A stretch of DNA of 64,000 bases from Sesamum alatum (taxonomy: Eukaryota; Streptophyta; Magnoliopsida; Lamiales; Pedaliaceae): assembly GCA_034509735.1 (NCBI GenBank), contig JACGWO010000004.1, forward strand, positions 27,943,395 through 28,007,394, in the 5' to 3' direction. Positions 1-10,800 of the stretch are shown piece after piece; the stretch's first letter is position 1, and each line of letters starts with the position of its first letter. The position numbers and the translations under genes were made by a program. The notes below the pieces were generated by a model. That model searched no databases. It was not told the origin of the DNA and saw only the letters and a list, made by a program, of their open reading frames with translations.

Positions 1-164
1 ATTCAATAGTCTAAGACTTATTTCTAAGAAACTTACAAAAATAAATACACATAAAAAACTATGAAAGTTAAATTCAAAATATATAAATTGATATTAATTA
101 CTATATTAAAATTGAAAAAATAAAATTAAAACCATAGTAATGCGATTCATTTGAATAACTTAAC

Positions 165-496
165 GGAATGTAATTTTGATCCACTAGTATAGGGGTAGTG
201 GCACTTTTGGTCCAGGGCTTTTTGAGAAGCCCTAATTTTACCGGATTTAGTCATGTGAATCCGTCATTGATGGCCGTTTCAGAGAATCCACGTCAATATT
301 TGTTGTTGGAACCTAAAACATACCCAATTTATTCAGCACACGTGCCAATCACATGACTAAATCCGGCGAAATTAAGGCTCTGTGGATTAAAATTCCCACT
401 TTTTCAAAAGTATTATACTGAATTGCTATTCTCAAAAGGCCTTGAACCAAAAGTATCACCGCCCCTATATTAGTGGACCAGAATTGTATTTTTTCC
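165..496. mobile_element. Mutator-like MITE (foldback)
   Basis: The two ends are inverted copies over about 80 bp; both arms carry the block CCACTA.TATAGGGG followed by a CTTTTGGT block and the word GGATTTAGTCATGTGA near the centre. The right arm has an extra insert of about 55 bp. Flanking 9-mers taacttaac and taacttatt agree at 7 of 9 positions, which suggests a Mutator-type target duplication. It has no coding capacity. Confidence 0.65.
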
Positions 497-672
497 TAAC
501 TTATTTTGAGTTCTTATCCTGAAGTAGTTTTTCTTAAATAATATTAATTCTTAATTTAGCTTCTTATTTGATTTTAAAAAATTTATTATGAAAAATTCGA
601 CACGTATATAAATTCTAAAAATAAAATTCCATGATCGTTACATAATTTATTGAAATATTGCCAAATCGAGTA

Positions 673-676
<4 letters not shown>

Positions 677-706
<30 letters not shown>
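677..706. repeat. (TA)n microsatellite
   Basis: An uninterrupted TA run of about 15 units. The DNA between it and the neighbouring MITEs (497-903) shows no gene. Confidence 0.95.
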
Positions 707-709
<3 letters not shown>

Positions 710-903
710 TCCAAACAATTTCGAGTTTTTGGAAATTCTTCTACCACTTAAATGATTTTATTTTGAATCATAAGTAATTTATTTTATAAAATTCATTCAA
801 TCAAATTGTTAAACCTTAATTACAAGATCATATCCTTAAAGTAAAAGTGCAATTGAAGCATAATAGGGGTGGGGGTAAAGTAGAGCTTTTACCCTTCTTT
901 TTA

Positions 904-1163
904 TGGATAAATACATTTACATTATCTAATCTATGATCTATTTACATAAATCATTTTTATTTTTTGAAAAATTATACATACACCCACTAGAAACGTCAAC
1001 ATCATTTACACAAATCACCTTTACTTTTTGAAAAATTACACATACATCTCTCAGGAATATCAATATCATTACACAAACTACCTTTAGTTTATATAATTAT
1101 GTAAAAATTCAAAATGATTTGTATAAATAGACCATAAATCAGGGTTATAAATATAATTATCCC
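904..1163. mobile_element. MITE with 9-bp TSD
   Basis: The left end TGGATAAATACATTTACA pairs with the right end when the latter is read in reverse (GGATAATTATATTTATA). Both arms continue with a shared block around TATGGTCTATTTA. It is flanked by the identical 9-mer TTCTTTTTA (895-903 and 1164-1172), as expected for a Mutator-type non-autonomous element. Related copies lie at 3267-3492 and 5775-6029. Confidence 0.75.
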
Positions 1164-1172
1164 TTCTTTTTA

Positions 1173-1428
1173 GGGTAAATTACAGTGACAATCTCTGAGG
1201 TTAGGCCCAATTACACAAACACTCCATGTCTTTTGCGAAATTACAGCTACACCACTGAGATTGTAATTGTATTACAACAACACCCCCTATTTAAAAGCAA
1301 AACTTACACTAATACCTCCTAAAAAAAAACACTAACACCCCTCAGGGGGTGTAGCTATAATTTCACAAAAGACAAAAGGTATTTGTATACTTAAACCTCA
1401 CCTCAAAGGGTGTCAATGTAATTTACCT
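1173..1428. mobile_element. MITE abutting the previous one
   Basis: It starts GGGTAAATTACAGTGACA and its right arm in reverse reads AAGGTAAATTACATTGACA. The arms match for about 80 bp, through GAAATTACAGCTACACC. It begins directly after the right TSD of the 904-1163 element. Its own flanks are ttcttttta and ttattttta (8 of 9), so both elements appear to have used the same target word. Confidence 0.7.
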
Positions 1429-1603
1429 TTATTTTTATGTGTTTTGGTTAAGTGAAGAAGTGTTTACTTAGAAGATAAGGTATAGTTAGATTTTAATTTG
1501 GTAGAGCTTTGTTTTCCAATAGAAAGTTCACCAACCATGCTTCAAAAATAAGATTGTTTACTTTTGCGTAGTAAAGTAAAACATGAACTGAGGGTAACAA
1601 GCA

Positions 1604-1676
1604 GCGCCTGTAGCTCAGTGGATAGAGCGTCTGTTTCCTAAGCAGAAAGTCGTAGGTTCGACCCCTACCTGGCGCG
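1604..1676 (+). tRNA. tRNA-Arg (anticodon CCU)
   Basis: The 73-nt sequence folds as a full cloverleaf. The acceptor is GCGCCTG against CTGGCGC with one T:T mismatch and discriminator G. The D arm is GCTC/GAGC. The anticodon stem is TCTGT/GCAGA with loop TTCCTAA and anticodon CCT at 1637-1639. The T arm is GTAGG/CCTAC with loop TTCGACC. The pol III A box (tagctcagtgg, 1611-1621) and B box (ggttcgacccc, 1655-1665) are intact, and a TTTT terminator follows at 1681-1684. There is no intron, and CCA is not encoded, as is usual in plants. It decodes AGG. It lies antisense just downstream of the splice donor of the GUX-like gene, so it may sit within that gene's second intron. Confidence 0.96.
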
Positions 1677-1969
1677 TTCATTTTAGAGTTTCATTACATT
1701 TCCTTTTTTTTTTTTTTTTGTCTTCTTTTAAAAAAAGAAATAAATTCTTCTTCTTGTCGCAATTCCATTGTTCTTAATGATAAAATTTGCCAATGTAATG
1801 TGTAGGAAAAATGTGGTAATTATCAATAACAAAGAGCTATTTATAACACCTTTCTTAGAAGCAAGACAGGGAACCAAACTTATGAATAAGTTTATGATTG
1901 AACCAAACTTGATCAAATTCCTCATTGCAAAAAGAAGCAAAAATGAAGTTAGATGGTGTATAAACATAC

Positions 1970-2925
1970 CTTTGTCATCCCACAATGGCAGAGCCAAGTT
2001 ACATGACCCGACCGGCATCGTTACTTTCTGCTCCAACCGCCACATTTCCGGCCTATAGTACCACCACTCCCCCTCTTTCTCCACCAACTCATCACACCGG
2101 AACAACTCCACCATCGGCATACACTGGCTCAGAAACACCACCTTCATCCTCCCACCCCACTCCCACCGGCCCCTCCTCACCGCCATATTCGCCACCAAGA
2201 GATGCACTTGAAGCCTAAACACATCCCTATTCCACCCCTCCTCCGGAGACTTGCATGGCAACTTAGCCACAATCATGTCCATCTTATCGTACTTGTCCAA
2301 GTCACGCATTGGGATCTCAGGGCACGTTGAGCCGGAGTACTCTTCCTCTTCGTCTATCCACTCAGGGAACAAGGCCTTCCATTCAAACATGTCGGACACT
2401 CTCTCAAATGGTATTGGGACGACCTGTCCATGAGCCTCCCATTCAGAAACATCTTCGTCGTCCATGTTCACCATCCCTATCCTCATTCTTGTCCCTATGC
2501 CACTCAAGAAACTTGGCTTTTCCCTCTTGATCAACTCCCTTCGGGGCTTTGGTTCGTTAGGCGCCTCCAACACTGCTTTCATCTTAATCCCACCATTCTC
2601 CATCTGATCACAAGGAAAAACAAACTCATATAAGATCATGAATCAGCTGTTAAACGACCACCTTATCTAAAAATTTAAACTGTTAGAGAGGAGAATCATT
2701 TAATATTTGAAAAGCACTGAGGTCAGCTCACCTTACCTTATGATGGCAGTCTCGGAACGAGCATCTAACCAACGATGCCGCCTGCTGGTGGTAGTCGGAG
2801 GCAGACGGGCACAAGAGAAGGATCGCATAGAGAATCAAGAAGAACGCCAAGAAAACAAGATTGATTCTTATTATCAAGGCTTTCGCGGAAGCCGACTTGA
2901 TCATCTTTGTGAACACCATGATCAT
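1970..2925 (-). CDS. GUX-like xylan glucuronosyltransferase, 5' exons
   Basis: Resembles the N-terminal part of plant UDP-glucuronate:xylan alpha-glucuronosyltransferases (GUX/PGSIP, GT8), type II Golgi proteins that add glucuronic acid to xylan. Exon 1 (2925-2737) codes 63 residues, with a membrane anchor near residues 16-37 ending in ILYAILLL, and stops at AAG|GTAAGG. Exon 2 (2603-1970) follows an acceptor ending TGATCAG and codes 211 residues, with the family words RIGMVNMDDED, LFPEWIDEEEE, TCPEIPM, DVFRLQVHLLVANMAV and PVGSCNLALPLW. It ends at AAAG|GTATG in phase 1. The GT8 catalytic part should follow but no matching exon lies between 1970 and 1, so intron 2 exceeds 1.97 kb or the gene is truncated. 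An inner Met at 2904 is an equally good start. Intron 1 holds a dispersed-repeat scrap (2641-2710). GUX4/5-like membership is inferred from remembered family features. Confidence 0.82.
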
Positions 2926-3266
2926 AATAGGGAAAAAAGATTGTGTATTTATGAGGTTGGATGTAGTTTTTTTTTTTTTTTTTTTTTACCTCAAATGAGT
3001 ATGAATGATCAGTTTATTCATTGTGGAACTAGTAGAGGAAATTGGAGGGGTTGATGAGGGAGAAATTTTGAACAAGGACAGGTATATGAATGCAGTGGAT
3101 TGATGAGGTCCAAGTCTTTAACCTCAAGGTCTGTTGTTTCCAAAAAGATGTTTGTGAAATTCCCAAACTGCCCTTAGGGCTTTTTTTCCAAGACTTGAAG
3201 TTACAAACACCCATTTCTTTTCACTATTTTCTCCAAATTAAATCACAGTGGATTAATATTATTAAA

Positions 3267-3492
3267 GGGATAATTATATTTACAACTTCTGGTCTGTGGT
3301 CTGTTTACAAAAACCATCTATATTTTTTGCATAATTCCAAAACCCACACATGACAACCAAAAAACATTTGTGGGGGATGTATGTGTAATTTTTCAAAAAT
3401 TATTTCTGATGGGTGTATGTGTAATCATTCAAAAGACAACAATAATTTTTCTAAACAGACCATAGGTTAGACAATTTAAATATAATTATCCC
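3267..3492. mobile_element. MITE, same family as 904-1163
   Basis: The left end GGGATAATTATATTTACA is the inverse of the right end (TTTAAATATAATTATCCC). Both arms contain a GGTCTGTTTA-type block. The flanks are tattattaaa and tatatttaaa (8 of 10). It lies upstream of the GUX-like gene. Confidence 0.65.
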
Positions 3493-4265
3493 TATATTTA
3501 AAGATTATGCAATCAACCATGTGAGATAAAGGTCTTTTTTCTCTTTTTGGTTTAGGAGAATCAAAATTGGTTCTCCAACTTTCTCTGGGACTCAAACTCG
3601 TACCCTATCTTCTACAAGAATAAGTTGTCATCATTGAACCACTTGATCGTCCTTTCTGCTCTTGTTTTTGCCCTTTCGAATATTTGGTTCAAATTATCTT
3701 AAAATGTAGAGAAAACATAAAACACTTAACAGGATTTCAACAATTCTTTCCTCTTTTACCAAGAAATTTTTCTTTTTCTTTGGCAATTAGCACTTTATGA
3801 GAAAATATTAGGAATGAAATGGTAAAACTTGTAAGTTGAAAGGGCATGGGAGAAAAGAGACACATTCTTGCAGATGGGATTTGGCAAATGCCACCAACTT
3901 TTCAGTTGCACTGTCAACCTCCTAAATGCAATCATAAATGTAATAATTTCTTGAAATCATGAGCATATCTACCAACATTTGGTCGTCTATGATTTTTACA
4001 TGAAATTCTTTAATCTGGGCTGCAATATTTTAGGTTTGATTGATAATCACACCACACCTGACCAAAGACAAGTCATAAGAGTATGTTGGCCTGTCCATTT
4101 CTGGACTCAAACATTGACATGTTTGATGAACTATTAACCTCACCCTTCTGATCCTCATTCTAGTGAATGATTAGTCTTGAACTTGAGGTTGTTGATGTTG
4201 TAATATTGCTTGCTAATGATATTCGGGTTCGGCTGAAGAAATCATACATGTCCGAAAAGATTATT
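3493..4265. other. intergenic, no gene seen
   Basis: AT-rich unique-looking sequence with no ORF of note, no RNA gene and no clear repeat. Confidence 0.6.
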
Positions 4266-4735
4266 GGGTAAATTACATCAGGCTTTCTTGAGATATAGAA
4301 TAAATATAAATACTCACTCATTGTTTGAAAATTACCAACACCCCTTGAATTTAGTGACGGTACAACTAGCTCAATCCGTTAGTTTTCTTTAAGTTTTCAT
4401 TCATTTTTTGTGATGAACTGACCAAAATACTGTTGTCAACTATGAATTATTATTTTCTTATTTTTTTTTAAATTTTCATTTTTTAACTGGATAAGTGAAT
4501 AATTTTTTTTTACAATTTTTCAAAATTTTAAATCCACCTCGTCCTACTTATTTACAATTTCTCAAATTTTTTTAAACCAAAAAAGAAAAAAAAATACAAA
4601 ACGAACAAAGTTAACAATTACAAACCTCCATCTAAGATTACATAATTTCATCAAACATCAAGAAGTATTAATAATTTTAAAAACAAGGGGCACTTATAAT
4701 TATATCAAATCTCAAGGGAGCTCGTTGTAATTCAC
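4266..4735. mobile_element. foldback element, about 100-bp TIRs
   Basis: It starts GGGTAAATTACATCAGG and the right arm reads GTGAATTACAACGAGC in reverse. Both arms continue with CTTGAGAT, a run of A/T, CACCCCTTGAATTT-type text and so on. No convincing TSD could be fixed. The core is AT-rich and non-coding. Confidence 0.55.
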
Positions 4736-4938
4736 ATCATTACATCAACACAAAATGTAAAACAACTGATTCTTTTATTAAAAGCGATAATTACATCATT
4801 AGATTCAAATGCTTGCCAACTGCTTCTTCGTTTAAGAAGTTTGCTGAGGATATTTAACAATAATGCTTGAAATGAACTATTGTGTTATTGTAATTGGCAC
4901 CGAAGGTATTTGAAAACAAAGAAAAGGCAGAACTTTAA

Positions 4939-5656
4939 GGGTTAAATACAGTTACCACCCCTAAAATATTCACCCCACATTAATTACCCCCTTAAAATAT
5001 TAAAACCTTCAAAAATCCTCCTAGCCTTCTAATTCTTTTCATTTTTAAGTTCAAAAAGTCCATTTTACCCTTACTAAAAAGTGCTTTTTGAAAAAAAATT
5101 CAAAGAATTTTTTAAAATACCAAAACCACTCTTTTTGAAACTATCTAATTCTAGTTACACTTGTTCATCGGACTCTTTTTATTTTCGTAATCCTAAAGTA
5201 CTTGGAGCTCATTTTATTTTAGTTTTCCTTGTTTGTCAAACCAAATTAAAAATAAATTTATACATGCATATATATATATATACACATATTTACTTAAACA
5301 AATATACAATTAATAAAAACGAAAGAGCTGACATGAGCTAATAAGAAAATATACAATTAATATATATTTATGATGATAATTATATAAATGTAGAAATTAT
5401 ATGAATGTATAAATTTATTTTTAACTTGATTTGACAAATAAGTGAAACAAAAATAAAATGAGCTCCAAATACTTTAGAATTATAAAAATAAAAAGAGCTC
5501 GTTGAACAAGTGAAAAAATTAGATAAAACTTAAAAAAAAAAAAAAGTGATTTTGGTATTTTAACAATCCCTTTAACTTTTTTATTCATAAATTAATTTTT
5601 AATAATGGTAAAATGAACTTTTTGAACTTCAAAATTAAAGGTGTTAGAAGGTCAGG

Positions 5657-5700
<44 letters not shown>

Positions 5701-5767
5701 GTTTTAACACTTTAGGGGGTAATTGATGTAAGATGAATACTTTAGGGGTGGTAACTGTATTTAACCC
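4939..5767. mobile_element. long-TIR element with poly(T) tract
   Basis: It starts GGGTTAAATACAGTTACC and ends with the inverse CTGTATTTAACCC. The arms stay complementary for over 300 bp, including GTCCATTTTACC and AGTACTTGGAGCTCATTTTA words on the left and their inverses on the right. The flanks aactttaa and aacttttaa look like a target duplication with a one-base slip. A pure T run of about 37 bases (around 5661-5697) sits in the right arm. Short ORFs in the arms are not genes. Confidence 0.75.
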
Positions 5768-5774
5768 AACTTTT

Positions 5775-6029
5775 AATAATTACATGTACACCCCCTAACT
5801 TATAGTTTGTTTACATAAATCATTCATGTCTTTTGAATAAATACACATATGCCCATTAGAAACGTTAACATTATTTACATAAACTATCCCTATTTTTTAG
5901 AAAATTACACACATCATTACACAAACTACCCCTAACTTTTGTGTTGTCAGGGGTGATTTATGTAATTATAAAAAAATAAGAATAATTGTGTAAACAAACC
6001 ATAGATCAGGAAGCGTAAATGTAATTATT
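5775..6029. mobile_element. MITE, same family as 904-1163
   Basis: The left end AATAATTACATGTACACC matches the reverse of the right end (AATAATTACATTTACGC). Both arms then carry TATAGTTTGTTTACA-like text. It lies almost directly after the 4939-5767 element. Confidence 0.6.
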
Positions 6030-6173
6030 TCTTTTCCCTTTGCACATGCCATATAAAGAAAATAGATATCTTCCGCAGATCTGCAATAGCTTACCATATT
6101 GCTGAGCTTGGGCCGGTGCTTAGCTTATGCAATACTGGCTGCAAACTCACAGCGATGGCTATAGCGCATAGGG

Positions 6174-7166
6174 TAGGCCTGTCAATGGGAAGGGTCTTAC
6201 CCTACCCAGATCCAGACCCAAATAAGATCCATATAATTAATTATTACCCAAACCCTATTTAATCTAATTTGAGACCCATGGGTCTCCAAACCCGATCAGA
6301 CCCGGCCTTTTGGGCCGAGTCCGACCTAGACCCAATTCATTTTTTTTTTCTTTTCAATGCACTGGTTTAAATAACTCTGTCAACAAAGCACAATAATTGA
6401 TACAACAACAAAAACACAATATGAATCAATATTATTGTTGTCACCTAAAACAATAAATCAACCAACTCTAAAATTTAATTAAAAAATCAGTACAGCAATA
6501 TGATTTCCAAATAAACTTCTCAAACTTTCATAACTCTACCATTCTACCAAAAAACAGAAAATTAAAGCAAAACAAATTACAAATTAAGTAGAAGTTTCAA
6601 GAAACCAAATCCATTTACAGTTTTTTCAATAGCTATGGTCAAGAAATTAAAATCAAATATCAAAATCTTCCAAAAAAACAGATAAACAAATCTCTAAATT
6701 CAAAAAAAAAAAAAAATACATGTTCACACGGGCTTGTGGTGGGCGCGCGGTGACGGGATCTTGGTGGTGGGCGTGCGGCAGCTGCGGGATCAGTGGTGGT
6801 GGTCTTTGGGAGCGCGCGGCCGCGGGATCTTGGTGGTGGGTGTGATCGCAGCCGCTGGATCTTGGGGAGCGCACGGCCGCGGGATCTGGGGATGGGCGCG
6901 GCAACGGCCGACGATGGGGGCTTGGGTGGGCACCGCGGCGGCGACGGGGAGCTTGGGGGCAAAGGGTGGACTGAGGTTAAGAGAGGAGAGGAGATGGTGT
7001 ATGAAAAATTTGGGTCTCAATGGGTAAGGGCGGGTATATTACCCGACCCAAACCCAATCTTTTTAATTTGATGGGTCTGGGTCTGGGTCTGGGTCTGGGT
7101 CTGGGTCTAGACCTGTTTTAAAAGTATGGGTCTGGGCCTGGGTAATTTTGGCCCATTGACAGGCCT
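6174..7166. mobile_element. non-autonomous hAT-like element, GC-rich core
   Basis: The terminal inverted repeats are TAGGCCTGTCAATGGG and its exact inverse CCCATTGACAGGCCTA. Subterminal DNA is rich in GACCC/GGGTC words, including a GGGTCT hexamer array at 7072-7109; this architecture is typical of plant hAT elements. The near-identical flanks ctatagcgcat and ctatagggcat lie a few bases outside the ends and may be the target duplication. The core (about 6725-7000) is strikingly GC-rich with imperfect repeats of a GGCCGCGGGATCT-type unit. Overlapping ORFs on both strands there (60-100 residues) look compositional rather than genic. Confidence 0.7.
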
Positions 7167-7802
7167 AGACTATAGGGCATGCTGATCCAAACAACATACT
7201 ATGGTTTTTCAAACAATTTCTGTACCTAATCTGAGTTTATCTCTAGTTATAATCGTCTCAGGAGCAGAATCAACTATCAAGAAAAAGAATAAATAAATCA
7301 CATCCTCTTTTCCAGACTTGTTCTGGACGAACAATTTTTTTTAAGAAAAGGGTGTATGAATATTACAATAGTTTTGCAATCAATGATTCCAAGAGCTCAT
7401 CATGCTATCAACTATCAAGATACATCATAATGGAACAACAATTGATTTGAAGTACAAACACAATATTGTGTATTCGGATAGATCAGATAGTATGCTCCTA
7501 GCATGGACAATGAAATGGAAGAGAGAATATCAAAAAACAAAAGTACAAAAGAAAAGAGAATAGACTTTTGTGAGCTTTGTCAAATTAAACATTAAATTGG
7601 GATCTTAACTCTTGTATTGGAAGCGAATCTTTGAGCTAATCCACAATTTAATTGGTGGGGCAAAAATATGTTCATGAGTTGGTGGAGGCAAAGGGACCAA
7701 GGTTTGGCAGATAGATTTTCATGACTGAGCATAAGGCAATGATATTAAGAACTCACTTGCCCACTTGCCGTGTAGTCAATGGGAGTTCAGCGTCCAAAAA
7801 TT
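7167..7802. other. TIC22 3' flank, no gene seen
   Basis: AT-rich DNA downstream of the TIC22 stop codon. It should contain the 3' UTR and polyadenylation region of that minus-strand gene. No ORF or repeat stands out. Confidence 0.5.
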
Positions 7803-10800
7803 TTACACTTTTGTAACGTCTTGAATTTGTTGAGAATGGCTTTTACCGGGTGGAATGAAAATTAAATCTTCCCAACCTGAGTTCTTTCCATTTATCTGCC
7901 AAAAGAATGAAAAGTTGGAATAACACTGTAAACTCCAAAAGGAAAAAATAGATCTCATTTATGTAAAATCAAAATGAAGTGAACTGTCAATGAAGAGTGT
8001 GCCATATGTGATGACGAGTGTGCCTGTATAGAATGTGAACTGTGAAGATGTATCCGGCTATACATTTGCCATCTCAAATTTGGCTTCCTATATCCATATT
8101 ACCCTTCAACAAATTAGAAATTTTGAATCAATTACCTCCATTTTTTTGAGGACATCCTCCAAACTTCCAACCTGTCAAAATACAAACACATCATGAATAG
8201 TTGAAAAGAGAGGTAGATAATTTACCTCGCGCAAGTTAAATATGAAAGGCATAGAAGTATTTAACTAAACACATGACAACCTGAGGTACGCTTGGAGTTC
8301 ATTTTCTCAGAAGAACTTTAGCGAGCAAATTTTCAAATGGTTTTCAGCTAAATAGAACAGAATTGTATAAGGCCAAAATTCAAATTAACCACTGCGAGAA
8401 TCTGGTACATTGCTAGTGTCAAGTTTCAACCAAATAAAATTTTGCAAGATCACAATATTTTGATTAAGCATGAATCATGCACTCATAGGGGCCTTAGATT
8501 CTCCTGGGATAGTTAGACACTGAAAAGATGAATATTGTCAGTTATATAACTCCATTTTAAGTTTTTGTGTCCCTTGAAGTGCAGCAAGGGGATGGCATAA
8601 TTGCAAACAAATACCTTTCATGCAAACAGCAGTTATATGCAGAAATCAAATAAGGAGCAAATACGAGACCATTAGAAAGCTGTTTCTCCACATATCTCCA
8701 GCCTCAAATTACTTATACATGCAGAAGTTAAGAAGATTTATTAAAAAAAAAAAAAAAGAAGAAGAAGAAGAAGAAGAAGAAGAAGAAGAAGAAAAGAAGC
8801 TGAAAGTGAATAACTAGTTGTAATACCATAATGTGCTGAGAAACACCAACTCCTCTTGAAACCCTTGACACTGTTGACAGTGCTTTCTCTATATCTTCCT
8901 GTATTATCACAAAGGATACTTAAAAGCAATTCATCCACTCAAGATAATCTTTGTAATAGCATCAGATTAAAAATGATTACCTTCTGGAAATAGATGGGGC
9001 AATACCGCTTGTTCTTTTTCTTCACAACAAGAAGGTCTGACTGCAAACAGAAAAAGGTCTCTGTAAGTTTAATAAGAACAAGCAGTTATTGCAGTCAAAT
9101 GCATCAGAATACAGGGTTGCTAGTCTATACTACATTCAGAAAGCAAGTTACTAAATCACCAGAAACTGAATTTTGAAAGTCACAAAAAGAAATTTGGCAT
9201 TTTACCACTCAAACATTCGAACATACTTCTTGTGCCACTACCTTTTTATTTTTTATTTTATTTATTTTATTTTATTTATGGTAAAATAGAGCACACTCCA
9301 GGTTCTTTTATAATCAAGGACATGAAAGTATGTGGTCAAAGATTATAAAGTCCTACAGTTTATCGACTTCCAAAAGTTCAGTTTGTTCATAGGATTAAGA
9401 ACATTCACCTATTTCTCTCCAATAAAAATTGTCATTTGTAGGACCATTAAGTAATGCAAAGAAGACAAATGCAGTTGGTTGTTTCACAGATGAATTAAAA
9501 CCTGAATGATATAAGAGTAAACATTCAATCGTAGTCTAGATAAGTACATGAGCTTGATTTCTGTCATTTCAGGATAAAGCTACTTACATGATAGGGAGAT
9601 GAAAATAAGAAAGGAAAAGGTCATATAATCATATATTTATTAGCACATACCTGAAAAACAGGAACTCCATCAAATCCACTCTTGATATCTGATGCTCTTA
9701 GCTGAAAATGAAGAATGTGAGCCATGTCATATGCCAAATTGATGAAAAAGAAAATAAAATATCACAACTAACATTGCTTAATGAACTTAGCAGAAAGATT
9801 CTAGGATTGCTTTGAAAAAGGAGTTAGTGAGCATTACGTACTTCAGATCTGTGGATCTAAGTGAGAATAGCCATTAACTATTTCAATAAAAATGTCCATA
9901 TAAAGAAATAAGTAATTATCATGCTGGTGAACAATATACTACTTGAAGAGTCATGCATGGTATTATTACCAAAAACTCTTCAATATCAACTCATTAAATG
10001 GAGATGAGATGATCTTGCAAGAAAATTAAATTTAGGCTAGCATATATTGCTGGAACATATGTTTGTTCCAATGCAGATGCAACTGTTTCTCATCATTTTA
10101 TGAAAAGAAATTTCAACTAATGTTTCATTATTGTTTAGAAGATAAATTCAAAATTCACTTGTATAGCATTACTCAGAACTGACTAGGTATACTCATTAGA
10201 TACGAATGAGTACTTGCATAAATCCTGCCTCCAAAGTCCAAACCCTTCATTGCAACTGTTTCTCATCATTTTATGGAAACAAATTTCAACTAATGTTTCA
10301 TTATTGTTTAAAAGATATTTCAAAATTCACTTCTATAGCATTACTCAGAACTGACTAGGTCTACTCATTAGATACGAATGAGTACTTGCATAAATCCTGC
10401 CTCCAAAGTCCAAACCCTTCATCTCTTTGTCTGATCCTCATCTTTAACTCTATCTTCCTAACCTTTTCTTTTCCTCTACTTTCTTCAATACACTTGATTC
10501 CGCTCTTTCGTCACATTCTTTCTTCCATGATTCCATCACCTTCATTCGTCATCTTTTCTGGTTTTTCCGATATTGGTAAAACAAAAGCCCTTCAAACTTA
10601 CCGCTCACTGAATTTTCTTACTTTGACTTAAATTTTAACTTGTATTATTCACAAACTAATTTTTTTCACTGAGAACTAAATTTATAATAAATACCCTAAA
10701 TAAGAAAAAGAGGAGTCACAGTTGATACACCATAAATAAGAAAAAGAGTGAGTAATATTATTTTATATTAGAAACATTCCTAACCTTCTCCCCTGAACTT

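Noticed and set aside
1985..2530. Plus-strand ORFs over the GUX-like exon
   Set aside because: They are antisense shadows of exon 2, which has the conserved family words and good splice sites.
6653..7071. Pro/Arg/Ser-rich and Trp/Gly-rich ORFs up to 100 residues
   Set aside because: They occur on both strands of the GC-rich core of the hAT-like element; the composition explains the openness.
8741..8938. Leu/Phe-rich and Glu-rich ORFs around 8.75 kb
   Set aside because: They are translations of the (GAA)n and poly(A) runs in TIC22 intron 6; only the exon 6 part (8827-8898) is coding.
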